Translations under genes and position numbers: made by a program
Assembly: GCF_027409185.1 (NCBI RefSeq)
Contig: NC_084462.1
Span: forward strand, 82,508,179-82,572,178
Source: Cynocephalus volans
Lineage: Eukaryota; Chordata; Mammalia; Dermoptera; Cynocephalidae
Direction of reading: 5' to 3'
Length of the DNA: 64,000 bases
Part shown: one piece after another, positions 45,080 to 56,326 of the stretch
Position numbering within the stretch: the first letter of the stretch is position 1
How the letters are laid out: each line of letters begins with the position of its first letter
Notes under the pieces: generated by a model
The model's input: only the letters and a program-made list of their open reading frames with translations
What the model was told of the DNA's origin: nothing
Databases searched by the model: none

Positions 45080-46660
45080 TATGTATGACTCAACAGTAAA
45101 AAGATAACAGAACCCAAAGGGTTTTAATAGCCATTTCTCTAAAAGAAGATACACAAATGAGCAATAAGCGCAAAAAAGACGCTCAGCATCATTAGTTATT
45201 AGGGAAATGCAAATCAAAACCACAATGAAGATACAACTTCATACCTATGAGGATTGGTATAATGTTTAAAAAATGAAAAGTGTTGGTGAAGATGTAGAGA
45301 ATGTGGAACTTTGTACATTGCTGGTGGAAATGTGAAATGGTGCAGTGGCTGTGAAAACAGTTTGATGATTCCTTAAAAAATTAAACAAAATTACTATGTT
45401 ACTCAGTAGTTCTGCTCTTAAGCATACACCCAAGAGAACTGAAAACATATGTCTGTGGAAACAGCACAAATGCCAATCAGCTGATGAATGAACAAAATGT
45501 GTTACATATCTGTACAGTGCAATATAACACAACCATAAAAAAGAATGAATTACTGATACACGTTACAACACAGATGAACCTTGAAAATATTATGCGAAGT
45601 GAAAGAAGCCAGACACAAAAGACCACACACTGTTTGATTTTATTTATGTTAAATATTCAGAATAGGTAAATCCATAAAGACAGAAAGTAGGGGCTGGGGA
45701 ATGGTGAAGAGGAATGGTGAGTTACTGCTAGCAGGTATAGGTTTCCTTTTGGGGTGATGAAAATGTTCTGGAATGTTGAAAATTTATGTCCACGCCAATA
45801 CCTGTACACAGATGTGCTATATAGCACAAGCACACACACACACACATCACCCATACGTATGTATAACATATATACAAATATATATAATATTTATAATATA
45901 TGGAAGCATGAATGGCAAAACTTAGAAGCAACCAAGATATCCTTCAGTAGGTGAGTGGATAAATAAACTGTGGTATGTCCAGACAATGGAATATTATTAA
46001 GTGCTAAAATGAAATGAGCTATCAAGCTGTGAAAAGATGTGGAGGAACCCCAAATGCCTATTACTAAGTGAAAGAAGCCAATCTGAAAAGGCTACATTCT
46101 GTATAATTCCAACTGTATGACAGTCTGGGAAAGTCAAAACTATGGAAACAGTAAAAAGATAGCTGTTTCCAGGGGTTGGGGGAGGGAGAGTTATTCATAA
46201 GAAGAGCACAGAGGATTTTTAGGGCAGTGACCCTATTCTGTATGATACTGTAATGGTGGATACATGTCATTATGCATTTGTCAGAACCCAGAGAACGTAT
46301 ATCACCAAGAGTGGGGCCCAGTGTAAACTATGGACTTTGGGTGATAAAGATTTGTAGATTTATATAATGTAAATGGAGGTTTGTTGTTTATATAATGTAA
46401 ATGTACCTCTCTGATGGGGGAGGTTGATAGCAGGGGAGGCTGTGCATGTGTAGGGGCAGAGGGTATATGGGAACTCTATACTTTCTGCTCAATTTTGTTG
46501 TAAACCCAAAACTCCAAAATATAAAGTCTGTTTTTAAAAAAGTTTTGTAACTAGAAAGTGGTGATGGTTGTACATTATTGTGGGTATACAAAAGCCACTG
46601 GGTTGTGACTGTGAAAGATGAATTTTATGCTATGTGAATTATATCTCAAATTTTTAAAAA
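45080..46660 (+). mobile_element. Old L1 ORF2 end and 3' UTR, sense
   Basis: AATGCAAATCAAAACCACAA, AACCTTGAAAATATTATGCG and GTGAAAGAAGCCAGACACAA mark the ORF2 end. The 3' UTR GATACTGTAATGGTGGATAC follows. It contains (AC)n at 45,832-45,845. The sequence suggests two overlapping old copies, since the ORF2-end motif GTGAAAGAAGCCA occurs twice (about 45,600 and 46,070). Confidence 0.75.
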
Positions 46661-46853
46661 GGACATGTTACAAGAATGTTATATAAATGGCCTCAACAGC
46701 ATCTAACCTTTTGGGATTGGCTTGTTTCACTCAGCATAATTCCTGGAGATTCATCCAAGTAGTTGCTTGTATTACTGTTTTTTTTTTTTTTTTTACTTCA
46801 TTCTTTTTTATTGCTGAGTAGTATTCCATAGTATGGGTGTACCACAGTTTATT

Positions 46854-48560
46854 ATTTTATTTTTATACTTTATTTTTTTGTTTATTTATTTATTAATTTT
46901 TGTTTTTACATTCTATGATGTTGCAGAGCAGTTGAGGGGAAGGAGGAGAGGGGAAGAGGGAAGGAAATAGGGTGGGAGAAGGAGGAAGGAGGAGCTGGGT
47001 TGAGGCCTGTGGCACCCCCCTCATTCCTGCAGGGGAGACCAGTGGGCTTCCAGTGGTGTCTTGGTCATTGTTGGGCTGGGCACAGATGTCAGGGGGGTGT
47101 GGCTGAAGCCCTTGCCCCATCACTGCCCCAGCTTGGGAGCCTGGGGTGCTTCTTGCAGTGGCTTGGTGGTCATCATTGGGCTGGTTGCGGGTGTTGGGGC
47201 ATGGCTGAGGCCCTCAGCCCCCCACTGCCCTGGCTCAGAAGAGCCTGGGGCACTTCCTGTTGTGGCTTGGTGGTCACCTCTGGGCAGGTTGTGGGTGTCA
47301 GGGGCATGGCCATGGCCCTTGGCCCCCCACCACCCTGGCTCCAGAGAGCCTGGGGCACTTCCTGCACAGGTGTTGGGGCATGGCTGAGGCCCTCGGCCCC
47401 CCACTGCCCTGGCTCAGAAGAGCCTGGGGCACTTCCTGTTGTGGCTTGGTGGTCACCTCTGGGCAGGTTGTGGGTGTCAGGGGCATGGCCATGGCCCTTG
47501 GCCCCCCACCACCCTGGCTCCAGAGAGCCTGGGGCACTTCCTGCATGGGTGTTGGGGCATGGCTGAGGCCCCCAGCCCTCCCTCCCTCCTTGGCTTGGTA
47601 GCCCAGGAGAATTCCAGTTCTTCTAGGTTTTATAGGTGTTCTTTGGTTATGTGAAACCTTTACTAGTTAATATCAAACTTTGTCTCTGGTCTGTGGATAT
47701 TTTGTTTTTTCTTTCAGTTCTGTGTTGGATTATTTACTATTCCTACCACTTAAACTCTGCACGGGAACTAATTTGTTGTCCTTTGCTTAATTCTACAATG
47801 GGGGAACTTCCTGTGGGACCAGCACTTGAGCTCAGTGGTTGAGCTAAATTGCTGCTTTGCTGCTGATATCCTGGGGAAGTCTTGTTGTGCAGCTCAGGTT
47901 TTAATGGTTGACTTTATAAGTACTTCCGGCTCTTGTGAGATCTGGTGCACCTGGGTTGTGTAGAAACTCTGGTCTGGGCCTGAGTGTTTTCAGCAAACTG
48001 CACCCCTTGCAGTTCAATATTCCTGACCAGTCTTCACTGAGTGGTTCTACACTGATTGGGGAGCAGATCATCTGTCCTTGCTGTGCCCCAGTGTTCTCCT
48101 GGTGGGCCCATCTCCCACACCACCTGTGCTGCAAACACTTCCCATGGGATGGGCCATACCCTGGTCCCTTGCAATGGCTCACTGACCTCTGAGTGGCTCA
48201 TTTTATTTCAGTTGTTGTGGCTCTTCGCTCTTACGTGGGGGCCACCAAGACCCTCTTCACCCCAGCTGCCTCTAAGCAACTCCATCCAAAAGGCACCGCT
48301 GCGGCTTTTGCCGGCTCCTGCTCTGTGTGCTCAGCAGCTCCAGCCTTAAAGTGGCTGTGGCACAAAACAGTCGGAGCAGTTTTTTCTTTCTCTTATCATG
48401 GCTTCTCCCACCTTCATGCACTCCATAGGTCTTTCCTCCTCTTCCCCTGATCCCTAGTGGCCCCAGCTTGGCTGTAGTTGCTTTTTAATAGTTGTAAATT
48501 GGTTGATTTGTGGGAGAGTGATGCTGGCCACCATCTGTTCCACCATCTTTACCAGAAGCC
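46854..48560 (-). mobile_element. Composite SVA-like retroelement, copy B (with VNTR)
   Basis: About 1.7 kb on the - strand of MNS1 intron 2. In element order it has a 5' module of about 800 bp (48,560 down to 47,764) starting GGCTTCTGGTAAAGATGGTG like an L1 5' UTR, then a 165-bp AT-richer linker, a GC-rich VNTR (47,600 to about 46,995), a pyrimidine-rich 3' piece and an A-rich (AAAT)n tail. Near-identical 13-bp target-site duplications ACCACAGTTTATT (46,841-46,853) and ACAACAGTTTATT (48,561-48,573) flank it. It has no coding capacity, so it must have been mobilised in trans, most likely by L1. Its 5' module is shared with copy A. Confidence 0.8.
46995..47600 (-). repeat. VNTR, 179-bp higher-order period
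   Basis: GTGTTGGGGCATGGCTGAGG starts at 47,191, 47,370 and 47,549, exactly 179 bp apart each time. Inside each unit, GCCTGGGGCACTTCCTG occurs twice at alternating spacings of about 110 and 69 bp, so two related subunits make one higher-order unit. The 5' units (47,050-47,190) are more diverged. Open frames through it are a by-product of composition. Confidence 0.92.
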
Positions 48561-49755
48561 ACAACAGTTTATTTGACTGTTCATCTGATGAGGTTTGTCT
48601 GGGGTATTTCCAGTATTGGCTCTTTTGAATGAATCTGCTGTAAACAATTGGGTAAAGGTTTTTCAGATAAACTTAAGTTTTCATTTCCATGGGATAAATG
48701 CTTAAGAGAACAGTTGCTGAGTTCTGTGGTAATTGCATGTTAGCTTTATAACAGACTACCAAACTGATTTCCAGAGTGGCTGTACCATTTTACATTCCCA
48801 TCCAACAACGTATGAGTGATGCAGTTTCTTACCAGCATTTGGTGTTAGCACTATTTTTTATTTTGACCATTTTAATAAGTATGTGGTGATATCTCATTGT
48901 GATTTTAACTTGTGTTTACTGATGACTAATGATGTTGAACATCTTTTTACGTGTTTATTTTTTCTTAAATATAGAATTTAAGCAAGGCTCTCAATCTTTC
49001 CACCATTTTACAGGAAATATAAAATAGAAACAAGTTCAGTGACATCCTGGGGAAACAGTCAAATGCAGAATGTGGGACTTTCTGTGGGACATGTGTACTA
49101 ATTTCCATAACAGATCAATGGCTTGGGGAAAAAAGTGTGGAGGGATGACTGTTACAGAATATAAAGGAGACTTAAGAGAAATGATAACTAGATGCAATAT
49201 GTGGACCTTTTTTGCATTTGAACAACAAATATAAAAAAAGCATCTTTGAGACAAGTGGGGAAAATTGAATATGGACAGGGTATTAGGCATTATGAGGGAA
49301 TTATTGTTAATTTATTTAGACATGTTAGTGGCATGGTTGTTGTGTAAAAAAATTCTTATCAGATAGAGATTCATAGTGAATTATTTACATGATAAATGAC
49401 TTGATGTCTAGGATTTGTTTTAAAATACTCTAGCAGAAAGATAACAAGGAAAAAAGTCAGATTGGAATGGAGGGGTAGATAAAAATGTTTATAATATTTG
49501 AAAAGATGGGTGAGGGTACCTGGGGGTATATTTTAGTATTTTTCTTCTTATTGGTGATATTTACAATTTTCCATGACAAAATGTTTGAAAAAGTATTTAT
49601 TGAAATAGTATTTTATATTTTCAAGTAAAACAAATATTCTACCAATGCTTTTAAAGAATTTCATTTTCTTTTATAAAACAAATAAATTCAACTTTGATGA
49701 AGAAACAGTCTGATTTTGGAGGACTAGTAATGAAGTTATTATCTTTTTTATTCAG

Positions 49756-49883
49756 GCAGAAGAAAACAAGAGATTGAGGGAACTCCAGCTTGCACAAGAA
49801 GAAAAATTAGCTGTGGAATTGGCAAAACTAAAACACGAAAGTCTAAAGGACGAGAAGATGAGGCAACAAGTAAGAGAAAACAG
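49756..49883 (+). CDS. MNS1: MNS1 exon 3
   Basis: 128 bp; starts GCA GAA GAA AAC (AEENKRLRELQLAQEEKLA) and ends in GTAAGAGAAAAC AG|GTATCT, phase 2. The acceptor is TTTTTTATTCAG. It encodes the coiled-coil stretch through LKHESLKDEKMRQQVREN. The split Ser codon (AG|T) is completed by exon 4. Confidence 0.95.
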
Positions 49884-52800
49884 GTATCTTAATTTCTATA
49901 AATTTCATTTATTTTGTCTTTATCTCTAAACTTTTACGTAATTCTGAGCACCTGAAAGTGGAATTTTTTTGTTTGTGTCGTTGCACTTAGTTAATATTTT
50001 GCCTGGAAATACTTATTGCTTTAAGTCCTATAAATATTCATTTGAGAAAAGAAGTTGTATTCATAGAAGTAAGTGTTAATATTTATAGTGAAAAAGAAAT
50101 ATCAGTCCCTTCTGCTCCTTCCTTTAAACACGAATTTTTAAATGACGTCTTATTATAAAGAATAGACTCATGGAATCCTAGTCTTAAGAGAAACCTTAGG
50201 TGATATCTAATTTAATTTTATGCCCCTATATAAAATTTTCTGCAGTATTTCTGGAAGGCGACTGGTCAGCCTGTATTTCAACACCTCTAGTAACTGCAAT
50301 AGGAACTTTTTTTTCATTTAGCCTCAGCTTTAAATAATCTTTTTTCTCCCTCTACTGTTTTAAAATTAATTTCCCTGTAACTTCCATTTATTTATTTTCT
50401 TTAGGACATCCTTTCATGTATATGAACTGACTAAATGTTTTCTTCTGTAAGTTAAAGATCCCTTGTTCCTTCCGTTTTTCCTTATGTAACATGGCTTCAA
50501 GCTTATATTCACAACTTGGTTTTCTCCGTAGATATAGCTTAGATAAGTTGTGTTCCTTAACAAAATGTTGCCCCACAATTATGTGTAATACTTCAGGATA
50601 GACTGCTGGGTACCCTAAATGGTAGGACTGTTAACCACATTGTTTTAGAATGTATCTTAATGCTGCTTAAGAGCAAATTACTTTTTAGGGACAACCATGT
50701 CACTGTTGATCAAAACTCAGGGCCAAGTAAATGCCCATCTTGTACTTATGTAGTTGAATATATTGGAAATTTACTTTGATAATTGTTACATTTTATCTTA
50801 ATTGAGCAGGACTTCTGTAAAATATTATAGGAACTATGGTTGAGCTTTAGGTGTTTTGAGCCTCATTAAATTACATTTATATGTTTGACAGATGTACCCA
50901 TGTATATTTTTCTGGGTTCATAACTTTAATAAAATTCCCTAAGAGGTAACTGATCCTTAGAAAAAAATTTAGAATTATTGCTAAAATTTGTATAGTGTTC
51001 TACTCTCAAACAATCTTTTCGGAACCTAATTCTCCAGTCATAGTTAGCTGTCACTCATGGTTTTATGACATCTGAAGATGAAATATTTATTTCATCATGT
51101 CTTTGTCTTATTCACTGATAATAAGAACTAAATAGAATAACTTTCTACTTCTAGCAGTTGCAGACTAGATGGTTCAGATGAATGTTCCCTCTGAGAACAG
51201 AAAGTCTGGAGAAAGTGTAAAAATAAAATCTGGGAGAGGAAGGAAACCAGAATGTGAGCCTGTCATTTGTAGCTGCATTTCCCCTGGAGGTTTCTGCTGA
51301 TTCCAAAAGTATGTCTGAGAGTTAAGTGAAGTTGGTTGAAAGCATATGGCAATGTGTTTGACAGCATTCTACAACCTGTACACTTGAGATATATGTACAC
51401 TCAAGTGTATGTTTTACTTCAATAATGAAGAACTTAATTAGATTTTATTAGATAGACATAGATGAAGAGATAATTTGTGAACAGATTAGTTCTTGGAAAA
51501 TACCAGAATAAGGCTGAAGAAACAAAAGTTTAGAAAAATACAATCAGAACTTGAAAGAAATATGGCTGTGGTAGAAAGTTCTAACAGATGTAAAATTTTA
51601 GTCCTTGTAGTAGAGGTGAAAGAGGATGATGCAGAAGCATTATTTGAAGAGATACTTTTTTTTCCAAAAATGGTAAAAGACATAAAGCCACTGATAAGAA
51701 CATAATAAATAATGAAAACTACACCTATATAATGAAAACTCATCCTAGTCAAACTTTTGAAATCTAACGAATAGAAAATCATAAAAATAATGAAAGCAGT
51801 CAGACAAAAAAGACTATTACCATCAAAGAAGCAACAATAAGAAGTGTGACTGATGTGACTAACTTGAATAGAAATTGTGGAAACTAGAAAATAGAGAATT
51901 TAAAGAGCTGAAAGAAAATTATAACCCATCCAGAATTGTGTACCTTGTGAAAATTTTCTTCAGACTTAAGGCAAAAGTCATTCAGTTGAGTCATCTTTCA
52001 AATAGAGTATGCCGCCTCTCAGCAGTGTCACAATTGCTAAGAGTTTTTTATATTGTGCATCAGGCATGTTAAAATTTTGACTGACATGCAGAGATGGACC
52101 ATTTTTCAGATTGGTGTATTCATCTGAAAATTGGCAGGTCTAAATTCAGGGAACTGTTTGCTGTAGTGCTTAAAATGTATCCTAAGTAATTCGAAATCTG
52201 TATTAAGTTTAGATTTTTTAAATTTAAAAGAAATTTTTTAAATGCAGAGTAAGTTTTACAAATCTATGATGTTTATTTTGAAAATATTTGTTCAGGTTCA
52301 GAAATCATGAGACTCTTTTGTTAATTGACTTTTGGACACATTATTTTGTAATCCAAGAAAATACTTATAAGACAATTTAATTTTCTCACTGCATTTAACT
52401 AGAGTTGGGAAACTCACTGCTTATATTTAGGAGTCCTATTTTAGTTATGGGACTAACAATAATTATAATTACACAGTTATAATTAATACAAAATTAATAA
52501 CTGTGTATTAATTACACAGTTAACACACAGCTTTATAAAAGCAAAAACAAGTACCTCATATATAATATGTATTTAAATTCAGCAAAATCTAGCTTAAAGA
52601 AGAGACAGAGACAGTTTTCCCTTTTTAATTCTATTGCCGGTTCCTTGCCGATATGTTTTGGACTCACAATCAAGCTGCTAGTTCTTAAAATAAAGTAGAT
52701 GGATTTTAAAAATGAGCATTAAATAACATTTTCAGACAAACTAGAACAGAGGATTGATCGCTAATAATCCTGCATTCGAGGAAACACTAGCAGTTGTTCT

Positions 52801-53815
52801 TTAGATAGAAGTGACTAATGATTCCAAGCTTAATTTCAGAACTACAGGAGGTAAATGTGTAATTAATACCTTTAGGTGAAATTAAAGTGTATAAAACATT
52901 TTTATTATTTCTTTTGGGATTTAAAATAGGTAAATAATTAAAAGTATAACAGAAGTATGATAGGAAGTGAATAATGAAGTTAAAGTGGTCAAGAATCTTT
53001 CATTGTGTAGTAAATAATAATGCAGAAATTTTATTAGACTTGAAACAAAGAAATGTGCTGTAACCCCTGTAATAAAAATTTGGGAAAGAATATATAATTA
53101 ACAAACTCTAATATAGGAGAGAATGTGATCATAGGGGATGACTCCAAAAAGAGGTTGTGCAGAAAAGAGTTAACATGGTAGGTTTGAAACTGCTATCCTT
53201 AGAAAGTCCTGCTTGCAAGTTTGGTCCTTGGCTGGCATCTGGATACTTGGATTTAGAGAATATTCCCACCACCCTAACTGATAAGACAGACTCACTGTGC
53301 CTAAACTTTGTGCCTAAACCTAAAACAATATGGTTTATGCTGAACACCTGTTTTCCTTCTTGAGGTCTGGAATTTTGGTATATGCCCCCCAAATTATCTC
53401 TAATTAGCTTCCCTGGTAGACAGATTTCACACATGTTATCATAATGCAGTGGTGGGAGAATTAAGTCTGTCCTGCATGACTCCACTGGGAGAGGACTTTA
53501 GGAAACTTGCACCTGGTTTCCTCTGGATTTCACCCCCATGAGCCTTTTTTCTTTGCCGATTTTTCTGTGTATCATTTCACTGTAGAAAGTCATAGCTTTG
53601 GGTGTGATTATAGCTGAGTCCTGTGAGTTCTCCTAGTAAATCATCTAACCTGAGGGTAGTCTTGGGAACTTCCAATATAGAAGCAAAAAAGAGGGAAAAA
53701 GGAACAGATAAGAGGGAGGAAAAATAGAAAGAAGATACTAAGCTTATAAATTTAAACCCAACTATATTAGTAGTTATAGTAAACATATTTGAACCATTTA
53801 CCAAAATAGATAACA
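49884..53815. other. MNS1 intron 3, left part
   Basis: Mostly unassigned AT-rich sequence. 51,480-51,990 resembles a decayed ORF1 of an ancient L1/HAL1, sense (AAGCAGTCAGACAAAAAAGA, AAGAAGCAACAATAAGAAGT, ACCCATCCAGAATTGTGTAC). A palindromic cluster lies at 52,470-52,520. No extra exon was recognised. Confidence 0.45.
53120..53680 (+). mobile_element. ERVL-type LTR-like repeat
   Basis: It ends with TTTGCCGATTTTTCTGTGTA, TCACTGTAGAAAGTCATAGC, GCTGAGTCCTGTGAGTTCTC and CTGAGGGTAGTCTTGGGAAC, a recognisable LTR 3' region. The family was not determined. Confidence 0.5.
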
Positions 53816-54054
53816 TGTTATACCAGAACAAAACCATCAACAGATTGATGATTTAATTCTTATGCAGTATGCTCTCTGGGCATAGTTGGAATTAAACTAG
53901 ATAACAGTAACAAAAAAATAGACAATCTTTGTATGTTTAGATATTTTAAAATGTGTTTCTAAATAACCCTTGGGCCAAAAAATCATCAACATCGAAATTA
54001 GAAAGTGTTTTTAATGGAATGACAATGAAAACGCCACATAGTAAAAGTTGTAGG

Positions 54055-55480
54055 ATTGGAGTGACATAAGCAAAATAGCAGAGTAGGCAGCTCCAAGCTC
54101 CTGTCCGCCCACCCCATCCCCACCAGAAACATCAAAAAACAAGCAGGAACTGTTAGAACGAACTCTGGACAACACCCAAAGGTTTACAGCAACCAAGCAA
54201 ATGCTAAATCAAGAAAAGGGCAATTTAAAAGTGGTAGGAAAGCTTGGTGGTGTTTTTACTTGCTCTTGCCCCATTCCCATCAGCTCAGAGGCAGTCTTGA
54301 AAATAGTAGCCCATGTTCACAGTGTGGGACCCTGGTCCTCAGTTTGGGAGGGAGCAGCACAGACCTTATTCACAAATTATTGTGTATATCTGTTCTAACC
54401 TACCTCAGGGCTACCTTAACGACTGACACAATGTACTTAACTCGGTTTTACTTGGCTCAGAACTCATTTAGGTCAGAAGAACAAATTGTGTCTCTGATAA
54501 GCATTTAATATCCAGAATATACAGGAGTATTTCAAAAAGTTTGTGGAAAAATAGAATTAAAATATAATATGAATCTTCCCGTGAACTTTTTGAAGTACCC
54601 TTGTATAAAGAATTCCCACAATTCAACAACTGGAAAAACCCCAATTCAAAAATGGGCAAAGCACTTAAATAGTTCTCCAAAGAAGGTATATAATGGGTAA
54701 TAAGCACATGAAAAGAAACTCAACATCATTAGTAATTAGAGAAATGCAAATCAAACCACAACAAGATACGATTTCACACCTAATCAGTTATAATAAAAAC
54801 AATGGAAGATAAGAAGTGTTGGCAAGAAAGTGTAGAAATTGGAATCTTCAGGATGTAAAATGATGCAGGTACTGTAGAAAAAAGTTAAACATAGAGTTAA
54901 TCATATGACCCAGCAATTTCACTCCCAGGTATATATACAAAACAATCGAATACTGGGACTCAGACAGATATTTGTATGCTAGTGTTCAGTGAAGCATTAT
55001 TTACGATAGCTAAAAGGTGGAAACAACCTGAGTGTCCATCAGTAGATGAGTGGTAAACAAAATATGGTATATACATACGTACAATGGAATATCATTCACT
55101 TATAAAAAGGGGAAGGTCTATTACATGTTACAACAGGAATGAACATTGAAAACATGCCAAGTGAAGTAAGGTAGACACAAATGGACAAATACTGTATAAT
55201 TTCACTTATATGAACTATCTAGAACAGAGAAATTTACAGAGACAAAAAGTAGATTAGGAATTACCAGGGGCTGAGGAGGGCCAATGGGGAGTCATTACTT
55301 AATGGGTGCAGCATTTCTGTTTGGAGTGATGAAAAAGTTTTGGAAATAATGTTGATGGTTGCATAACATTGTGAACGTAATTAACACCAGTTATTAACAC
55401 TTAAAAATGGTTAAAATGGCAAATTTCTGTTATATATATTTTACCACAATAAAAAAAGTTTTGGAATTAAACAAAAAACA
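54055..55480 (+). mobile_element. Internally deleted L1: 5' start joined to 3' end
   Basis: It starts like an L1 5' UTR (GGAGTGACATAAGCAAAATA then GCAGAGTAGGCAGCTCC). From 54,605 it is the ORF2 end and 3' UTR (AATGCAAATCAAACCACAAC, GACCCAGCAATTTCACTCCC, TACAATGGAATATCATTCAC), ending near an A-rich stretch. The middle of the L1 is missing, and a MITE sits at the junction zone. Confidence 0.6.
54520..54605. mobile_element. Mariner-derived MITE, second copy
   Basis: 86 bp bounded by TA. The ends are TACAGGAGTATTTCAAAAAG and the reverse complement of CTTTTTGAAGTACCCTTGTA, imperfect inverted repeats over about 22 bp. Same family as 24,953-25,035. Confidence 0.85.
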
Positions 55481-55984
55481 TCCCAAAACTTGTGGGATAT
55501 AGCTAAAGCTGCTCCTCAAGGGTAATTTTTAATCTGAAATGACTATGTTAGAAAAGAAGACTCCATCCAAAGAAAATGAACAGCAAATTCCCTTCTGGAA
55601 TGTAGAAGAATGTAGGAGGAGGGCAATAATAAAGATGAGAGGAGAAGTGAGTGAGTCAGAATACTAAATAGAATAAACAAAGCCAAGAACTGTGCCTTAA
55701 AAAGGCTAATAAAATTGATAACCTCCTGGCAAGAATGATAAAGAGTAAAAGAGAATTCACAAATAACCAGTTATAGGAATAGATAATGGGATATCAGTGT
55801 AGATCATACATGTAATGGGTCATAGCAGGATACTGTGAACAGTTTTATACAAATATATTTGAAAATTTAGGTGAAATAGATAAATTCCTAGATAGCACAT
55901 TTTACCAAACCGACTAGCACAAAAAAGAAATGGGAAGCTAAATGTTCCTACAGCTTTTAAAGATATTGCATCTATAATTTAAAC

Positions 55985-56320
55985 ATTGGGGCCTGTTGTC
56001 ATGAGAGAGATGCACTTGGTGGCTACTGGCGGCCAAGGTAGAGGCAGTGATGCTGGAGTTGGTCAGGAGCAGCAGCAGATTTGGGACTTAAGCAGCTTCT
56101 TCCAGGGAAGAGTGCCAGTACAGCTGCTTTCATAACCCAAGATCTTGATCCATTTCCATTGATTGGAGTATCGATGGGCCAACAATCCTCAGACACCTCA
56201 TTTAGTGCAGACTGCTACCTCCTTGAGGACAAGGAATGGGACTTATTCAGCAAAATTTGACCATCTTATAATTAGGTATTAGAAATAATTATTGTTCCAG
56301 ACTCAGCTTAAAAATTAGCT
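55985..56320 (+). pseudogene. Possible retrocopy fragment, unidentified
   Basis: Between old L1 and composite element A lies about 335 bp with no repeat landmarks. From about 56,110 one frame reads TAAFITQDLDPFPLIGVSMG and continues for about 28 codons through SFSADCYLLEDKEWDLFSKI to a stop near 56,260. Its codon-like character and position inside an L1 suggest a processed gene fragment. I do not recognise the gene, no poly(A) tail is seen, and it could be chance. Confidence 0.3.
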
Positions 56321-56326
56321 TCACAA

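Larger units (their letters stand above)
44645..48960 (-). mobile_element. Old L1 3' end, antisense, host of two insertions
   Basis: 44,645-45,075 (3' UTR), 46,665-46,853 and 48,561-48,960 (ORF2 end) form one antisense L1. The landmarks AATGTTATATAAATGGCCTC, GGATTGGCTTGTTTCACTCA and TTGCTGAGTAGTATTCCATA continue across the gaps. A sense L1 (45,080-46,660) and the composite element (46,854-48,560) fill the gaps. Confidence 0.75.

Noticed and set aside
47000..47601. Open frames up to 188 codons with repeated Trp/Gly/Pro-rich peptide units
   Set aside because: They are translations of the VNTR. The 179-bp period is not a multiple of three, so the frame changes between units, and comparable frames are open on both strands.
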